Made by a program: the position numbers and the translations under genes. The notes below the pieces were generated by a model that saw nothing but the letters and a program-made list of their open reading frames with translations, was not told the DNA's origin and did no database searches. Shown here one piece after another: positions 37,229 to 47,457 of a stretch of DNA of 64,000 nt (positions are counted from its first letter, which is position 1; every line of letters begins with the position of its first letter). Source of the DNA: Ignavibacteria bacterium (GTDB lineage Bacteria > Bacteroidota > Ignavibacteria > Kapaibacteriales > UBA4661); NCBI GenBank assembly GCA_013298775.1, contig JAAFIV010000015.1:1-64000 (forward strand), given 5' to 3'.

Positions 37229-39010
37229 ATGGAACAAAATACCCTCAACACGCCTATTGATGCGCTTCTTGAACGCCTTTCGGCAATGGCAATAATGATG
37301 GAAATGCTGGACGAGAACCCCTTCAAAGTTCGTGCAATGCAAGCAGCAGTGCGGGCTTTGGAGGATGCAAATTTTGAATATCTCGACCTTGCTGCAATCG
37401 CTGAGGTGCAAGGCGTGGGCAAAGGGATATTGGGTTTGATTCAGGAATTTGCCGAAACAGGCGCGATGAAAGACGATGCAGCATTGCAAGAAAAAGTACC
37501 TGCTTCGGTGCTGGAAATGACGCAATTACGCGGCTTGGGGGCAAAGAAAGTACGCACCTTGTGGCAAGAAGTCGGTGTGCTTTCGATAGACGCGCTTTCC
37601 GAAGCCGTGAACGCAGGGAAAATAGCGCAGGTAAAGGGTTTTGGTGCGAAAACAGCGGCGAATATTGCCGAAGCAATTCAGCAATATCGCTCGGCAAAAG
37701 GGCAAACGCACTTGCACAAAGCATGGGCAGAGAGCGAGCGTTTATGCGGCATTCTGTCGGCTTTGCCTAAAGTATTACGCACAGAAACCGTTGGCGAAGC
37801 CGCGCAGGGCGCAGAAACAGTACGTTTGCTGAGTGTGCTTGTTTCGGCAGAAATGCCGTTGTCTGAATGTAGCGCACAAATACTAGCCTTGAGCGAATTT
37901 GCACATTTTTCTGTTTGTGAAGATACTGTACAAGCCTCATCAATGCTTGTTCTGCAAGGATTGACTGAAAATGAGTTGCCTTGCAAACTGTTCTTGTGTA
38001 TGCCAGCGAATGCAGGTTTGGTGCGGCATATCGCTACAAGCTCGGCGGAATATCATGCCGCATTGGTGAAATTTCTTGCGGAAAAATCTCCTGAAAGCAG
38101 CATTCCATCTGAGGTTTGGGCAGATGAGGCGCAAATGTACTCCGAAGCAGGAACAAAAGTAGTTCCGCCAGAACTTCGCATCAATGCTCGTGTTTGGAGC
38201 AATGACGACGAAGTGCGCAAGTTTGGTAATCGTGTGGAAGAATTGGTGCAAGCCGAGCAAATACGCGGTATGCTGCACGTTCATTCCACGTGGAGTGACG
38301 GCAAACATACCATTCGCCAAATGGCAGAACGCGCACAAATGCTGGGCTATGAGTATCTCGCCATCTGCGACCACAGCAAAACGGCGGTCTATGCGGGCGG
38401 CTTGACGGAGGAGCGCGTAAAAGCACAGCATGAGGAAATTAACCGCTTAAACGAGGAATTACGCGAGAAATTACGCGAGAAATTACGCGGCATTGCGGGT
38501 GGAAATGTACGTCCTTTTCGGATTTTGAAAGGTATCGAATCCGACATTTTGCGCGACGGCTCGCTTGATTACAGCGATGCGGTATTGGAAACCTTTGAAA
38601 TCGTTGTTGCATCCGTGCATTCCAGCTTCTCGCTTGACCGCGACACCATGACCGACCGCGTGTGCAGGGCGTTAGAGCATCCCGCAACCACGCTGCTTGG
38701 GCATCCGACGGGACGACTGCTGCTCATGCGCAAGGGCTATGAATTAGACATGGAAGCGGTGCTGGATACTGCAAAAGCGCACGGCAAGGCACTCGAAATC
38801 AACGCCAGCCCGTACCGCCTCGACCTCACTGCCGAACACGCCGCGCTCGCTGAAGCATGGGGCGTTCCGCTTGCCATCAACACCGATGCGCACAATATGG
38901 ACGATTTATCGAATATGCGCTATGGCTTGCAGGTGGCGCGGAGAGCGGGCTTGCGGGCATCTAGTGTGGTGAATATGCTTGGTTGTGAAGAGCTGTTGCA
39001 GCGTTTTTGA
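37229..39010 (+). CDS. PolX-like protein: HhH + degenerate nucleotidyltransferase + intact PHP domain
   Basis: N-term LLERLSAMAIMMEMLDENPFKVRAMQAAVRALE; HhH repeats; PHP HVHSTWSDGKHT, DHSKTA, GHPTGR, NTDAHNMDD. Confidence 0.92.
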   Translation: MEQNTLNTPIDALLERLSAMAIMMEMLDENPFKVRAMQAAVRALEDANFEYLDLAAIAEVQGVGKGILGLIQEFAETGAMKDDAALQEKVPASVLEMTQLRGLGAKKVRTLWQEVGVLSIDALSEAVNAGKIAQVKGFGAKTAANIAEAIQQYRSAKGQTHLHKAWAESERLCGILSALPKVLRTETVGEAAQGAETVRLLSVLVSAEMPLSECSAQILALSEFAHFSVCEDTVQASSMLVLQGLTENELPCKLFLCMPANAGLVRHIATSSAEYHAALVKFLAEKSPESSIPSEVWADEAQMYSEAGTKVVPPELRINARVWSNDDEVRKFGNRVEELVQAEQIRGMLHVHSTWSDGKHTIRQMAERAQMLGYEYLAICDHSKTAVYAGGLTEERVKAQHEEINRLNEELREKLREKLRGIAGGNVRPFRILKGIESDILRDGSLDYSDAVLETFEIVVASVHSSFSLDRDTMTDRVCRALEHPATTLLGHPTGRLLLMRKGYELDMEAVLDTAKAHGKALEINASPYRLDLTAEHAALAEAWGVPLAINTDAHNMDDLSNMRYGLQVARRAGLRASSVVNMLGCEELLQRF

Positions 39011-39035
39011 GGTAAGGATTGTGAAGATTTTTTGG

Positions 39036-39140
39036 ACGCAGATTGCCATGATTCCCATGATGAAGATGATTGTTGATGCGAACAGTTCCTAAGGGAACGC
39101 GGATGAAGCCCAGATTGAGAGGATGTTGAGGATTTTTTTC
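39036..39140. repeat. Adjacent half copies of family 5 and family 4
   Basis: cagattgccatgattcccatgatgaag ; gggaacgcggatgaagcccagattgagaggatgttgagg. Confidence 0.75.
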
Positions 39141-39146
39141 TTTGTT

Positions 39147-39309
39147 TTGTAACTGGTCAGGTCTTGGTCTTCCCGTCCTGCCATTTCTTCATGGTAAAAC
39201 GGATTTCACGGTACTATTTACCGCGAAACCCATTACCGCGAAACCCATTACCGCGAAACCCGTTCTACGCTTTCCTAAACGTAGGACGGGAAGACCTGAC
39301 CAGTTACAA
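39147..39309. mobile_element. Family-2 element bounded by a perfect 17-bp inverted repeat (ttgtaactggtcaggtc / gacctgaccagttacaa)
   Basis: Inner palindrome 39169-39293 with three tandem taccgcgaaaccca units. Confidence 0.85.
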
Positions 39310-39368
39310 ATTTTCTCGAACAATGTCGCTCAATCCTCGTCATCATTTTCATCCAGTATAATCCCGGT

Positions 39369-41687
39369 TCAGTCCATCAATTGAAGCTCATTAGACCGCT
39401 TTGCGCGAGGTACATCAATGACAAAGCGTGTTCCCATGCCGCTTTCGCTCTCGCAGAAAACGCGCCCGTGCATTGCATCAACCATCATTTTCACGATAGA
39501 CAGCCCCAAGCCTGTTGAATGCTCGCCAGCAGTTGGGCGTGCTGCCAAGCGGGTGAATTTGCGAAAGAGTTTTGCTTGGTCTTCTTTGGAAATGCCTGGA
39601 CCTTCATCGCGCACGGCAAAGCGCACCATTGCTGGGTTGTCGGGGCATTCTTCTATTTCTATCCAAATGCGCTTGCCAAGTGGGGAATACTTGATGGCAT
39701 TGGAAAGTATATTCTCGCATACCTGCATCATTGCTTGCGGATTGACATAGAAATAAAGGTTTGGTGCGGGCTGTACGTGCAAAATAATTATCTGTTTCGA
39801 CTCCGCATGGCGCAAATGCTCGGCAAGAAGCGGCGCGACAATCTCCTGCGGGCTCATTATTATCTGCTCAAGCTGCAAGCCGCCTTGTTCCAGCATATTC
39901 ACGCTTAAAATATCGGTGATGAGCGCGAACATTTTATTTGCTGAATGAATGATGTCGTCGTACAATTCGCGGTGTTTGCTGGGGATATCGTGTATTTGTG
40001 CGGTTTCTAGCAAATACTCTGCGGTAATGCGAATTGCACTGAGGGGATTTTTCAAATCGTGTGCTACAATGCCCATCAAATCGTTCTTTTCGTCATTCAA
40101 CTGCTGCAACCGCTCAATGTTGAATTGCAACTCCATGTTTGCTTTGCGTAAATTCTCATCGGCAGCAAGAATATCCTGTTCGCGTTGTAGCAACATTCGA
40201 TTTTGGTCGCGGATTTTTTCTTCGGATTTTTTCTGTACACTATATCGGTTCAAAGCAAGCACCAATGCGGCTACCAAGACAAATGCTATTCCCACAAGCA
40301 GAATTTCTATCGTGCGCTGCGCGGCTCGCTCTTTATTCAGAAGCGTAATTTCCTGCTCACGGCGTGAAACCTCGTAATCGTGCTGTACTTGCGCCATTTT
40401 CTGCTTATTTTCATCGGAATAAATGGAGTCACGGAGCTGCAATAATTGTTTATGATAATTGAGCGCAAGGCTCATATTTCCTTGCTCTTCTGCGATTTCA
40501 CTCATTGTGCGATAGGCTTTTTGCAGAGCGCGAAAATCTTGGCAAGCAAGGGCATATTTTTCGCCACGACGAGCATTTACCATTGCGCTGTCGTACTCAC
40601 GCAGATTTTTTTGCAAACTTGCAAGATTCGTAAAGCTATGAGCAAGTGAACTTGTATCTTGATATTTTCCGCACAAGACGATAGCTCGCCGCGCAAGCTC
40701 TTTCCCGCGTTCAGATTGACCAACAAAGCCACATATTTCCGCCATTGTCATATAGGAAATACCCAGCCCTACACTATCTCGCACCTGCTCATCAATGCGT
40801 TGTGAACGCTCGTAGTATTGCAAAGCGAGAGGGTAGTTTTTCTCCGCAAAATAGACACGCCCGATATTGTGCGCTACCACAGAAATACGATCGCTATCGC
40901 CCACTTCTTCGCTGAGGTGGAGTGCGCGAAACTTATATTCAAGAGCTTTTGCGTAATCTCCTTGATGATAATACACGTGTCCGATACCATCAAGCGGAGA
41001 AGCCATGTGTTTCTTTTCGTGTAATTGTTCAAGAAGCGAGACCGCTTGAAAGCTGTATTCTAAGGACTTTGGATAATTTCCCGTATATAAAAATATACGC
41101 CCTAAATAGCCTACCGTTTTCGCTATTTTCAAGGAATCTTGTATGTTTTTGTACAACTCCAATGCCTGCATTTCATTGTGCAATGCCTCAGAGTGCTGCG
41201 AAAGATATTCTTGAATAAAAGCGATTTGATGCAGGGCTTCAGCTTGTCTGCGGGAATCTTTCAGTTTCTGTGCGTATTCCAACGCTATTTTGCTATATCG
41301 CAAGGAAGTATGCGCTTCGCGATGATAATTTTGCTTTGCGAGGTCGAGATAGAGCAGAAGTTTGGTAGAATCAGGCAGAAAGGTATCACCTTCCTTTAGC
41401 GATGCCGAGAGGGAATCTATCGTGCGTTGGTCGGGGAAGGCTTGTGCAAAGGTGTGAACAGGAAAAAGGGCAAAAGCGCAGAAAATAAGCACTTTCCCAA
41501 CACCAACGCTCCATTTCGCAACAATGCTCTTTTCCGATTGAAAAACATCGGAAAACTGCCGTGTGTGCTGCACAAAATGTTGCAATAAAGAATATACCAA
41601 ACCAAGCATCGAACCCGCCAAAAGGAACGTGGTTTTGCCAATACTGTAAACAATGAAGGCAAGAAAGGAAATAGCGAAACTATACAA
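39369..41687 (-). CDS. TPR-repeat hybrid sensor histidine kinase
   Basis: TPR repeats; MGIVAHDLKNPLSAIRITAEYL; LSNAIKYSPLGKRIWIE; GLGLSIVKMMVDAM. Confidence 0.93.
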   Translation of the reverse strand: MYSFAISFLAFIVYSIGKTTFLLAGSMLGLVYSLLQHFVQHTRQFSDVFQSEKSIVAKWSVGVGKVLIFCAFALFPVHTFAQAFPDQRTIDSLSASLKEGDTFLPDSTKLLLYLDLAKQNYHREAHTSLRYSKIALEYAQKLKDSRRQAEALHQIAFIQEYLSQHSEALHNEMQALELYKNIQDSLKIAKTVGYLGRIFLYTGNYPKSLEYSFQAVSLLEQLHEKKHMASPLDGIGHVYYHQGDYAKALEYKFRALHLSEEVGDSDRISVVAHNIGRVYFAEKNYPLALQYYERSQRIDEQVRDSVGLGISYMTMAEICGFVGQSERGKELARRAIVLCGKYQDTSSLAHSFTNLASLQKNLREYDSAMVNARRGEKYALACQDFRALQKAYRTMSEIAEEQGNMSLALNYHKQLLQLRDSIYSDENKQKMAQVQHDYEVSRREQEITLLNKERAAQRTIEILLVGIAFVLVAALVLALNRYSVQKKSEEKIRDQNRMLLQREQDILAADENLRKANMELQFNIERLQQLNDEKNDLMGIVAHDLKNPLSAIRITAEYLLETAQIHDIPSKHRELYDDIIHSANKMFALITDILSVNMLEQGGLQLEQIIMSPQEIVAPLLAEHLRHAESKQIIILHVQPAPNLYFYVNPQAMMQVCENILSNAIKYSPLGKRIWIEIEECPDNPAMVRFAVRDEGPGISKEDQAKLFRKFTRLAARPTAGEHSTGLGLSIVKMMVDAMHGRVFCESESGMGTRFVIDVPRAKRSNELQLMD

Positions 41688-41698
41688 AATATGCTTTT

Positions 41699-43102
41699 TT
41701 AGCGCAAAATTCGCAAAGAAAATGACGATGTGCTTGGAATAATACGTCCATTTACTGTGAAGCGCAGCATATACGCGCCTCCTGCGCAGTGCTGCATATC
41801 TAGCGTCACAGCGTGTGTTCCTGCGGCTTTCGCGCCTTCTTTTACCGATAGCACACGCTCGCCTAGCACAGAAAACACCTCACACTGCACGCCAGAAGCC
41901 GCTTCGCTGAGAGAATACGAACATTGCACAATACCATCGTGGGACGGATTTGGCGAGATAGCAAGCTGCATCTGCGCGGGAGCCGCATTCTGGTTATCTC
42001 GCACACTCGTGGTAATCGCAACCTCAGAACACCGTATTTCCGCCACACCGCCACGTGTATCGCGAGCAGTAAGCGCGAGTGTGGTCGTGGTGGAAGGAAT
42101 TCTACTATTGCCAAGAAGCGAGAGCGAGGGCTGTCCGCTATTGCGTGGGTCGGTGGCGAGAACCGAAGCCGTGAGAGCAGTGGAATTGCCTGTTTCGGCG
42201 GTGAAATTGAGCGGGTCGTAGTTTTCATCATAAAAGAACCCTTGCGGCAATCGCGTTGCCTCATCGAGCAACGGCGACTGTAAAGCGCGTACTTCCTCGC
42301 GTCCGCCAAGTACCCGAAGCATAGAACAAAGGTTTCTTCCTAACGGCAAAACGACGGGTGCCACGTTTTCTGGGTCTTCGAGCGTGATGCGCGAAATGTC
42401 GTTGAAGATAAGCCGTCCATTCACATCAAATCTGGGCGGAATTGTGTATGCGTCGTCGGGCAACAGCGCGACCGTTACAGTGCGAATGCCTTGAAGTCCT
42501 GGATTATTCGGGAATGTTTGGTCGCTCCACCGCGCTATGAAAATGATAAAGGCTTCGGTTACTTGCGGCGCGAACGTGAATTGGTAAATACCTGTTTCGG
42601 TGGTGCCAATCGCCGTAACAAAGCGTCCTTGCGTGAAAAGAAAGGGCGTAAGGTCGCCGGTAATAGTATTTATCGGCACTTGAGCCGCCGTTACTTCACG
42701 CGGAACGTTTTGTAATCTTCCCAAAGGGTCTCGGTAGATAGAAGGCAACGGAACAGTAGCGGTGCTGGTTTCAGGCAAAAAACGATTTACGGCATTGACA
42801 TACGACACGCCCAATTTTAACGTAACCGTAGCATTGGTCTGGGTTACACGGCGGATGACGATGCGCCCGCGCTGCGGCAAAGAATCGTAGCCTGTCAAAC
42901 TAAAGCGTCGCTCACGAAGCACGATATTACGCAGTCCCTGTTGCACAGCACCAAATTCTGGCACTTCGGCGAAAATGGTAAACGCGGGGACGGGCGTTGG
43001 CGTTTGGGCAAGCAGCTTTCCGCCAAGCATCAGCATAATGACAAGCGATATGGCGGAAATCAAGGAATGAAGAGGCTTGCAAGGAAGAAAACGAGTATTC
43101 AT
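41699..43102 (-). CDS. Secreted protein with T9SS type-A sorting domain
   Basis: C-term LAISPNPSHDGIVQCSYSLSEAASGVQCEVFSVLGERVLSV...GAYMLRFTVNG. Confidence 0.85.
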   Translation of the reverse strand: MNTRFLPCKPLHSLISAISLVIMLMLGGKLLAQTPTPVPAFTIFAEVPEFGAVQQGLRNIVLRERRFSLTGYDSLPQRGRIVIRRVTQTNATVTLKLGVSYVNAVNRFLPETSTATVPLPSIYRDPLGRLQNVPREVTAAQVPINTITGDLTPFLFTQGRFVTAIGTTETGIYQFTFAPQVTEAFIIFIARWSDQTFPNNPGLQGIRTVTVALLPDDAYTIPPRFDVNGRLIFNDISRITLEDPENVAPVVLPLGRNLCSMLRVLGGREEVRALQSPLLDEATRLPQGFFYDENYDPLNFTAETGNSTALTASVLATDPRNSGQPSLSLLGNSRIPSTTTTLALTARDTRGGVAEIRCSEVAITTSVRDNQNAAPAQMQLAISPNPSHDGIVQCSYSLSEAASGVQCEVFSVLGERVLSVKEGAKAAGTHAVTLDMQHCAGGAYMLRFTVNGRIIPSTSSFSLRILR

Positions 43103-43237
43103 AGTCGTTTCAGGAAATTGAAGAAAAAGGGATAATTCTTTACATGACAGGGGAAGTGTCTTGATGTCGAAGAGGAGCGCAAACATCGTGTACAAGCTCA
43201 TGGTGCAGGCAAGCAGCAGTCATCAATCATAATCAAC

Positions 43238-44035
43238 TTAATCATAATCAATAAGCAACACTGTCCGCGCCCAGTGCATTGCTTCTTCGCGGGTTTCCAT
43301 GTTGAGCTTTTGATAAATTGAACTAGCAATATTGCGCACACGCCCTTCGGTTACAAGAAGTTTTTCAGCAATTTCTGCATTCGTCAGATTCAGATTACGT
43401 AGCACCGCAACCTCAGCATTGGTAAGCTTTACACTGGAAATTGCTTTATTGGCATTGAAGAAATATGCGGCAAGCATAGGACTAAGCCAAACGCCGCCTT
43501 GCAAGTCCGAACGCAAGGCACGAAGCAATTCTTCGGGACTTTCATCTTTCAACATACAACCATTTGCGCCAGCTTCGATGGCAGCACGGGCAAGGTCGGC
43601 ACGTCCAGTGATAGCATAAATGCGAATAGTGCTTCCTGTTGCGCGAATACGTTGAATCACCTCCATACCGCTCAGGTCGGGGAGTTGCAAGTCCTGAATT
43701 AAAATATCTGGTTGGAGATTCGCAACCGCATTGATGGCTTCTTCGCCACGATTAAACGTCTGAATGACCTTCAAACTTTTCTCCAAGGTCAGCCAGGTTT
43801 GCAAAAGCTGCGTAACGAGGTCGTGGTCGTCGCAAATGATAACACGCTTCTTCGGCTGCTGCTCACTCTTTTTTCCACTTGCTTTTGTCGCTTGCTTTAC
43901 TGCTGGCGAAGAAGGCTCTGAGCCATTAGCAATGGATTTACGCAGTGAAGTACGTGAAGCATTTAAGCGCGAAGCCTTCGTGCGTAAAGACTTTTTGCGC
44001 GAAGATTGGGCTGGTGTGGGGTTGGTCTTGGACAT
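43238..44035 (-). CDS. Response regulator, LuxR/NarL-type HTH
   Basis: VIICDDHDLVTQLLQTWL; DILIQDLQLPDLSGMEVIQRIRA; LTNAEVAVLRNLNLTNAEIAEKLLVTEGRVRNIASSIYQKLN. Confidence 0.93.
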   Translation of the reverse strand: MSKTNPTPAQSSRKKSLRTKASRLNASRTSLRKSIANGSEPSSPAVKQATKASGKKSEQQPKKRVIICDDHDLVTQLLQTWLTLEKSLKVIQTFNRGEEAINAVANLQPDILIQDLQLPDLSGMEVIQRIRATGSTIRIYAITGRADLARAAIEAGANGCMLKDESPEELLRALRSDLQGGVWLSPMLAAYFFNANKAISSVKLTNAEVAVLRNLNLTNAEIAEKLLVTEGRVRNIASSIYQKLNMETREEAMHWARTVLLIDYD

Positions 44036-44371
44036 AACAGAAAATCGTCAAAAAGGCGTAAATACTAAAGGTACGAGAAGTAAAACTACGAACACCTCAT
44101 GCTTGATAAACCTAGACAATCTTTTGAAAACGTATGGTGTACACTCGTGGCGTGAATAATGGTGAAAATACTATAAAAAGCGCACAAATCAAGGCATTTT
44201 TCTGCCAAACGCAAGAAAATTTCATGTACGTTTGCCGAAGGATAGACGACAATTGCTTCATCTGAGCGATATGTCCTTAACGAACAGGAATATATTGGTA
44301 TTGAACGAAATCTTGATGCAGGAACATATATTTCAACGATAAAAAGATGCTCACAAAAAAGAAAAGTCCCC

Positions 44372-44414
44372 ACCATCCTCTCAGTCTGGGGTTCATCCGC
44401 GTTGCTTGACGAAT
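44372..44414. repeat. Half copy of family 4
   Basis: ccaccatcctctcagtctggggttcatccgcgttgcttgacgaatg. Confidence 0.65.
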
Positions 44415-44462
44415 GACCCTAACTACGAAATTTTTTATCCTCGTATTTTTAACATTCCCAGA

Positions 44463-45089
44463 CTACAACAAAATCGGCTTCAAATACGACCAATCGGGGC
44501 TATGCACATCTTCCCACGAAAAGCCATCTTCTTCGGTGCCGGGCATGAGGAACACGGCATCTTTCAAGCAAAATTCGTAATCAATGCGCTTCGCTGCTTC
44601 CAACAACTCGGTAAATCCTCGCACCGACCAATACTCATCTTCGGGAATATCGTCCAGCAAGCCGCATACATTCTTGAGTGGTGCGTATTCTAGCACAAAG
44701 GCGAGCGTTACCACGATGTAGCTTTTATCGCTGCTGAGGCGGTGCGCTTCGTCAATTTCGCTGCCTAATTCTTCGGTTTCCGTTGCAATGCTTGCCGTAA
44801 TTTCCGAAACCCACTCGTGGAACTCGCTCTGCGCCTCGCTTGCTTCGGTGAGATAATCCCAATAGCCATATTCCCAGTACGGTTTATTTTCCAAAAGAAT
44901 AGCGGCAATTTGTTTGTAAAATCCCGTTTTATCCGCAGGATGTTCGAGGTCGGCGGCTTGCTCAATCAAGGAACGAAGACGCTTCCAGCTTGTATCGGAT
45001 GAAATTGTCGCTAGGGCAATCTGTACCCCGAAAAAGAAAATTTGAGGTTCTGTTTGGAACAACGAAGAGAAAAAGCCGCGTCGGTTCAT
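44463..45089 (-). CDS. Hypothetical protein (208 aa)
   Basis: Coherent globular ORF. Confidence 0.65.
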   Translation of the reverse strand: MNRRGFFSSLFQTEPQIFFFGVQIALATISSDTSWKRLRSLIEQAADLEHPADKTGFYKQIAAILLENKPYWEYGYWDYLTEASEAQSEFHEWVSEITASIATETEELGSEIDEAHRLSSDKSYIVVTLAFVLEYAPLKNVCGLLDDIPEDEYWSVRGFTELLEAAKRIDYEFCLKDAVFLMPGTEEDGFSWEDVHSPDWSYLKPILL

Positions 45090-45423
45090 GGTGGATGGTA
45101 ATTAAAGTGAATAATGCGCGGCAAAGCTCGGAAAGCCGCTTCACATCTTGCAAACAATGCAACCAAGATGCACAAAAATATGTTCACAATCAAGATGATG
45201 GTGAATTCGTCAATCCAGAAGTGCCTGTTTGTTACAAAAACGTATCAACGCGGTAAATCCTTGTGGAATTGCGGTAAAAGCTCTAATTTTGCGGAATTTT
45301 ACGGGGCAAATTACGCACACGTTTTGAGGCAACAACAGTACGCAACGCACGTAATTACGCCATCGCTGAAAGTTCATCTCTCGCAAGTTCATCTCTCCAT
45401 CACGTTTTGCAAAGGATTCTTCC

Positions 45424-46197
45424 ATGAAAACAAAACTCGAAATTGCCAAAAACTGGCTTCCACGCTACACTGGTGCAGCGATTGACCAATTCGGCGATTA
45501 TATTTTACTTACCAATTTCCACGACTACGTTACGCGCTTTGCAAACCAGTTCGGATGCGATGTTCAGGGGCAAGGTCGTCCGATGCAAGCCGCGACGAAC
45601 TCCGCAGGACTTTCCATCATCAATTTCGGTATCGGCTCGGCAAATGCAGCAACCATCATGGATTTGCTCGTTGCGCGTCGTCCGAAAGGCGTACTGTTTC
45701 TTGGGAAATGCGGTGGTTTGAAGGATTCCACCGAACTTGGACACTTTATTTTGCCTATCGCAGCCATTCGCGGCGAAGGAACAAGCAACGACTATTTGCC
45801 GCCCGAAGTGCCAGCCTTACCGAGCTTTAAGCTACACAAATTCGTTTCGGATAAAATTTTACAACACGGACACGAATATCGCACGGGCGTAATCTACACC
45901 ACCAACCGCCGCGTGTGGGAATGGGATGAAGAGTTCAAAGAACGTCTTCGCCGCCTTTCCGCGCTTGGTATTGACATGGAAACAGCGACCTTGTTTATTG
46001 TTGGTCATGCAAACGAAATCGCACGAGGCGCACTCTTGCTGGTTTCCGATACGCCGATGTTCCCCGAAGGCGTAAAAACGGAAGAATCCGACAAGAAAAT
46101 TACGCAAAATTTTGTAGAACTGCACTTGCAACTCGGCATTGAAGCCATGACCGAAATTGGCGGCAAAGGCGAGAAAATCAAGCATTTTCAATACTAA
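45424..46197 (+). CDS. amn: AMP nucleosidase / phosphorylase-family protein
   Basis: ISTSAGL..FGIGSANAATIMDLL; LFLGKCGGLKDSTELGHFILPIAAIRGEGTSNDYLPPEVPALPSFKL. Confidence 0.88.
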   Translation: MKTKLEIAKNWLPRYTGAAIDQFGDYILLTNFHDYVTRFANQFGCDVQGQGRPMQAATNSAGLSIINFGIGSANAATIMDLLVARRPKGVLFLGKCGGLKDSTELGHFILPIAAIRGEGTSNDYLPPEVPALPSFKLHKFVSDKILQHGHEYRTGVIYTTNRRVWEWDEEFKERLRRLSALGIDMETATLFIVGHANEIARGALLLVSDTPMFPEGVKTEESDKKITQNFVELHLQLGIEAMTEIGGKGEKIKHFQY

Positions 46198-46207
46198 GAT
46201 TTCAAGT

Positions 46208-46345
46208 AACTGGTCAGGTCATGCGTCAAGGAACGCGGATTTTAAGGACTTTTGAGGACTGGTCAGGACTCGTGTACATTTTGAAAGGATAATTGCGTCC
46301 TCACAAGTCTTTTTCAGTCCTCAAATCCGCGTTCCTACATCAAGC
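46208..46345. repeat. Family-4 palindromic element
   Basis: aactggtcaggtcatgcgtcaaggaacgcggattttaaggacttttgaggact ... agtcctcaaatccgcgttcctacatc. Confidence 0.85.
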
Positions 46346-46394
46346 CTTAGAACACGTTAGCTCCATTCACCACTCATTTCCATTTTCACATTCT

Positions 46395-47393
46395 ATGAAA
46401 CACCGCATTCTTACAAGCGAAGAGCGCAAGCCCATTTCCCGCTTTATCGAAGAAAACTATTTGCATTTCAACGCTGCAGCCCTCGTGGATGCTGCTAAAG
46501 GCTACGAAAAACATCTTGCTGAAGATGGCAAAATGATGATTACGCTTGCTGGCGCAATGAGTACCGCCGAGCTTGGAAAAACGCTTGCCGAGATGATTCG
46601 CCAAGATAAAGTGCAGAGTATTTCTTGCACGGGCGCGAACTTGGAGGAAGATATTATGAACCTCGTGGCGCATACGCACTACAAGCGTGTGCCGCACTAC
46701 CGCGACCTCTCGCCGCAAGATGAGTGGAATCTGCTCGAAGGCGGATTTAACCGCGTTACCGATACCTGTATTCCCGAAGAAGAGGCGTTTCGCCGCATTC
46801 AAAAGCACATTTTCAAACAATGGAAAAACGCCCAAGATGCTGGTGAACGCTTCTTCCCGCACGAGTTCATGTACAAAATGTTGCTCTCTGGCGAAATGGA
46901 GCAATACTACGAAATTGACCCGAAAAATTCATGGATGATTGCGGCAGCAGAAAAGAACCTACCTATCATCGTTCCGGGCTGGGAAGATTCCACGATGGGC
47001 AATATTTTTGCGTCGTATTGCATCAAGGGCGAATTGCTGCCAAGCACGATGAAATCTGGGATTGAGTACATGACTTGGCTTGCAAAATGGTACATCGAAA
47101 ACTCCAAAGGCAAAGGCGTAGGCTTCTTCCAAATTGGCGGCGGCATTGCGGGCGATTTCCCGATTTGCGTCGTACCGATGCTCTACCAAGATATGGAAAT
47201 GCACGATATTCCGTTCTGGAGCTATTTCTGCCAAATCTCGGATTCTACCACAAGTTACGGCTCATATTCGGGCGCAGTGCCGAATGAAAAAATTACGTGG
47301 GGGAAATTGGACATCACCACGCCGAAGTTTATTGTTGAATCCGATGCGACGATAGTTGCGCCACTCATCTTTGCGTGGTTGTTGAATTTGTAG
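46395..47393 (+). CDS. Deoxyhypusine synthase-family protein
   Basis: MMITLAGAMSTAELGKTLAEMIRQDKVQSISCTGANLEEDIMNLVAH; WLAKWYIENSKGKGVGFFQIGGGIAGDFPICV. Confidence 0.9.
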   Translation: MKHRILTSEERKPISRFIEENYLHFNAAALVDAAKGYEKHLAEDGKMMITLAGAMSTAELGKTLAEMIRQDKVQSISCTGANLEEDIMNLVAHTHYKRVPHYRDLSPQDEWNLLEGGFNRVTDTCIPEEEAFRRIQKHIFKQWKNAQDAGERFFPHEFMYKMLLSGEMEQYYEIDPKNSWMIAAAEKNLPIIVPGWEDSTMGNIFASYCIKGELLPSTMKSGIEYMTWLAKWYIENSKGKGVGFFQIGGGIAGDFPICVVPMLYQDMEMHDIPFWSYFCQISDSTTSYGSYSGAVPNEKITWGKLDITTPKFIVESDATIVAPLIFAWLLNL

Positions 47394-47423
47394 ATTTTGT
47401 ATGTCGTCTGCGGTATGAAAATT

Positions 47424-47457
47424 AAGCTCTGAAGACGCTTCAGGGCTTTGTTTTTTT
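47424..47457 (+). terminator. Rho-independent terminator
   Basis: aagctctgaagacgcttcagggctttgttttttt. Confidence 0.85.

Noticed and set aside
39142-39384. 80-aa ORF with ITAKPITAKPITAKP repeats
   Set aside because: Translation of the family-2 palindrome and its tandem loop units.
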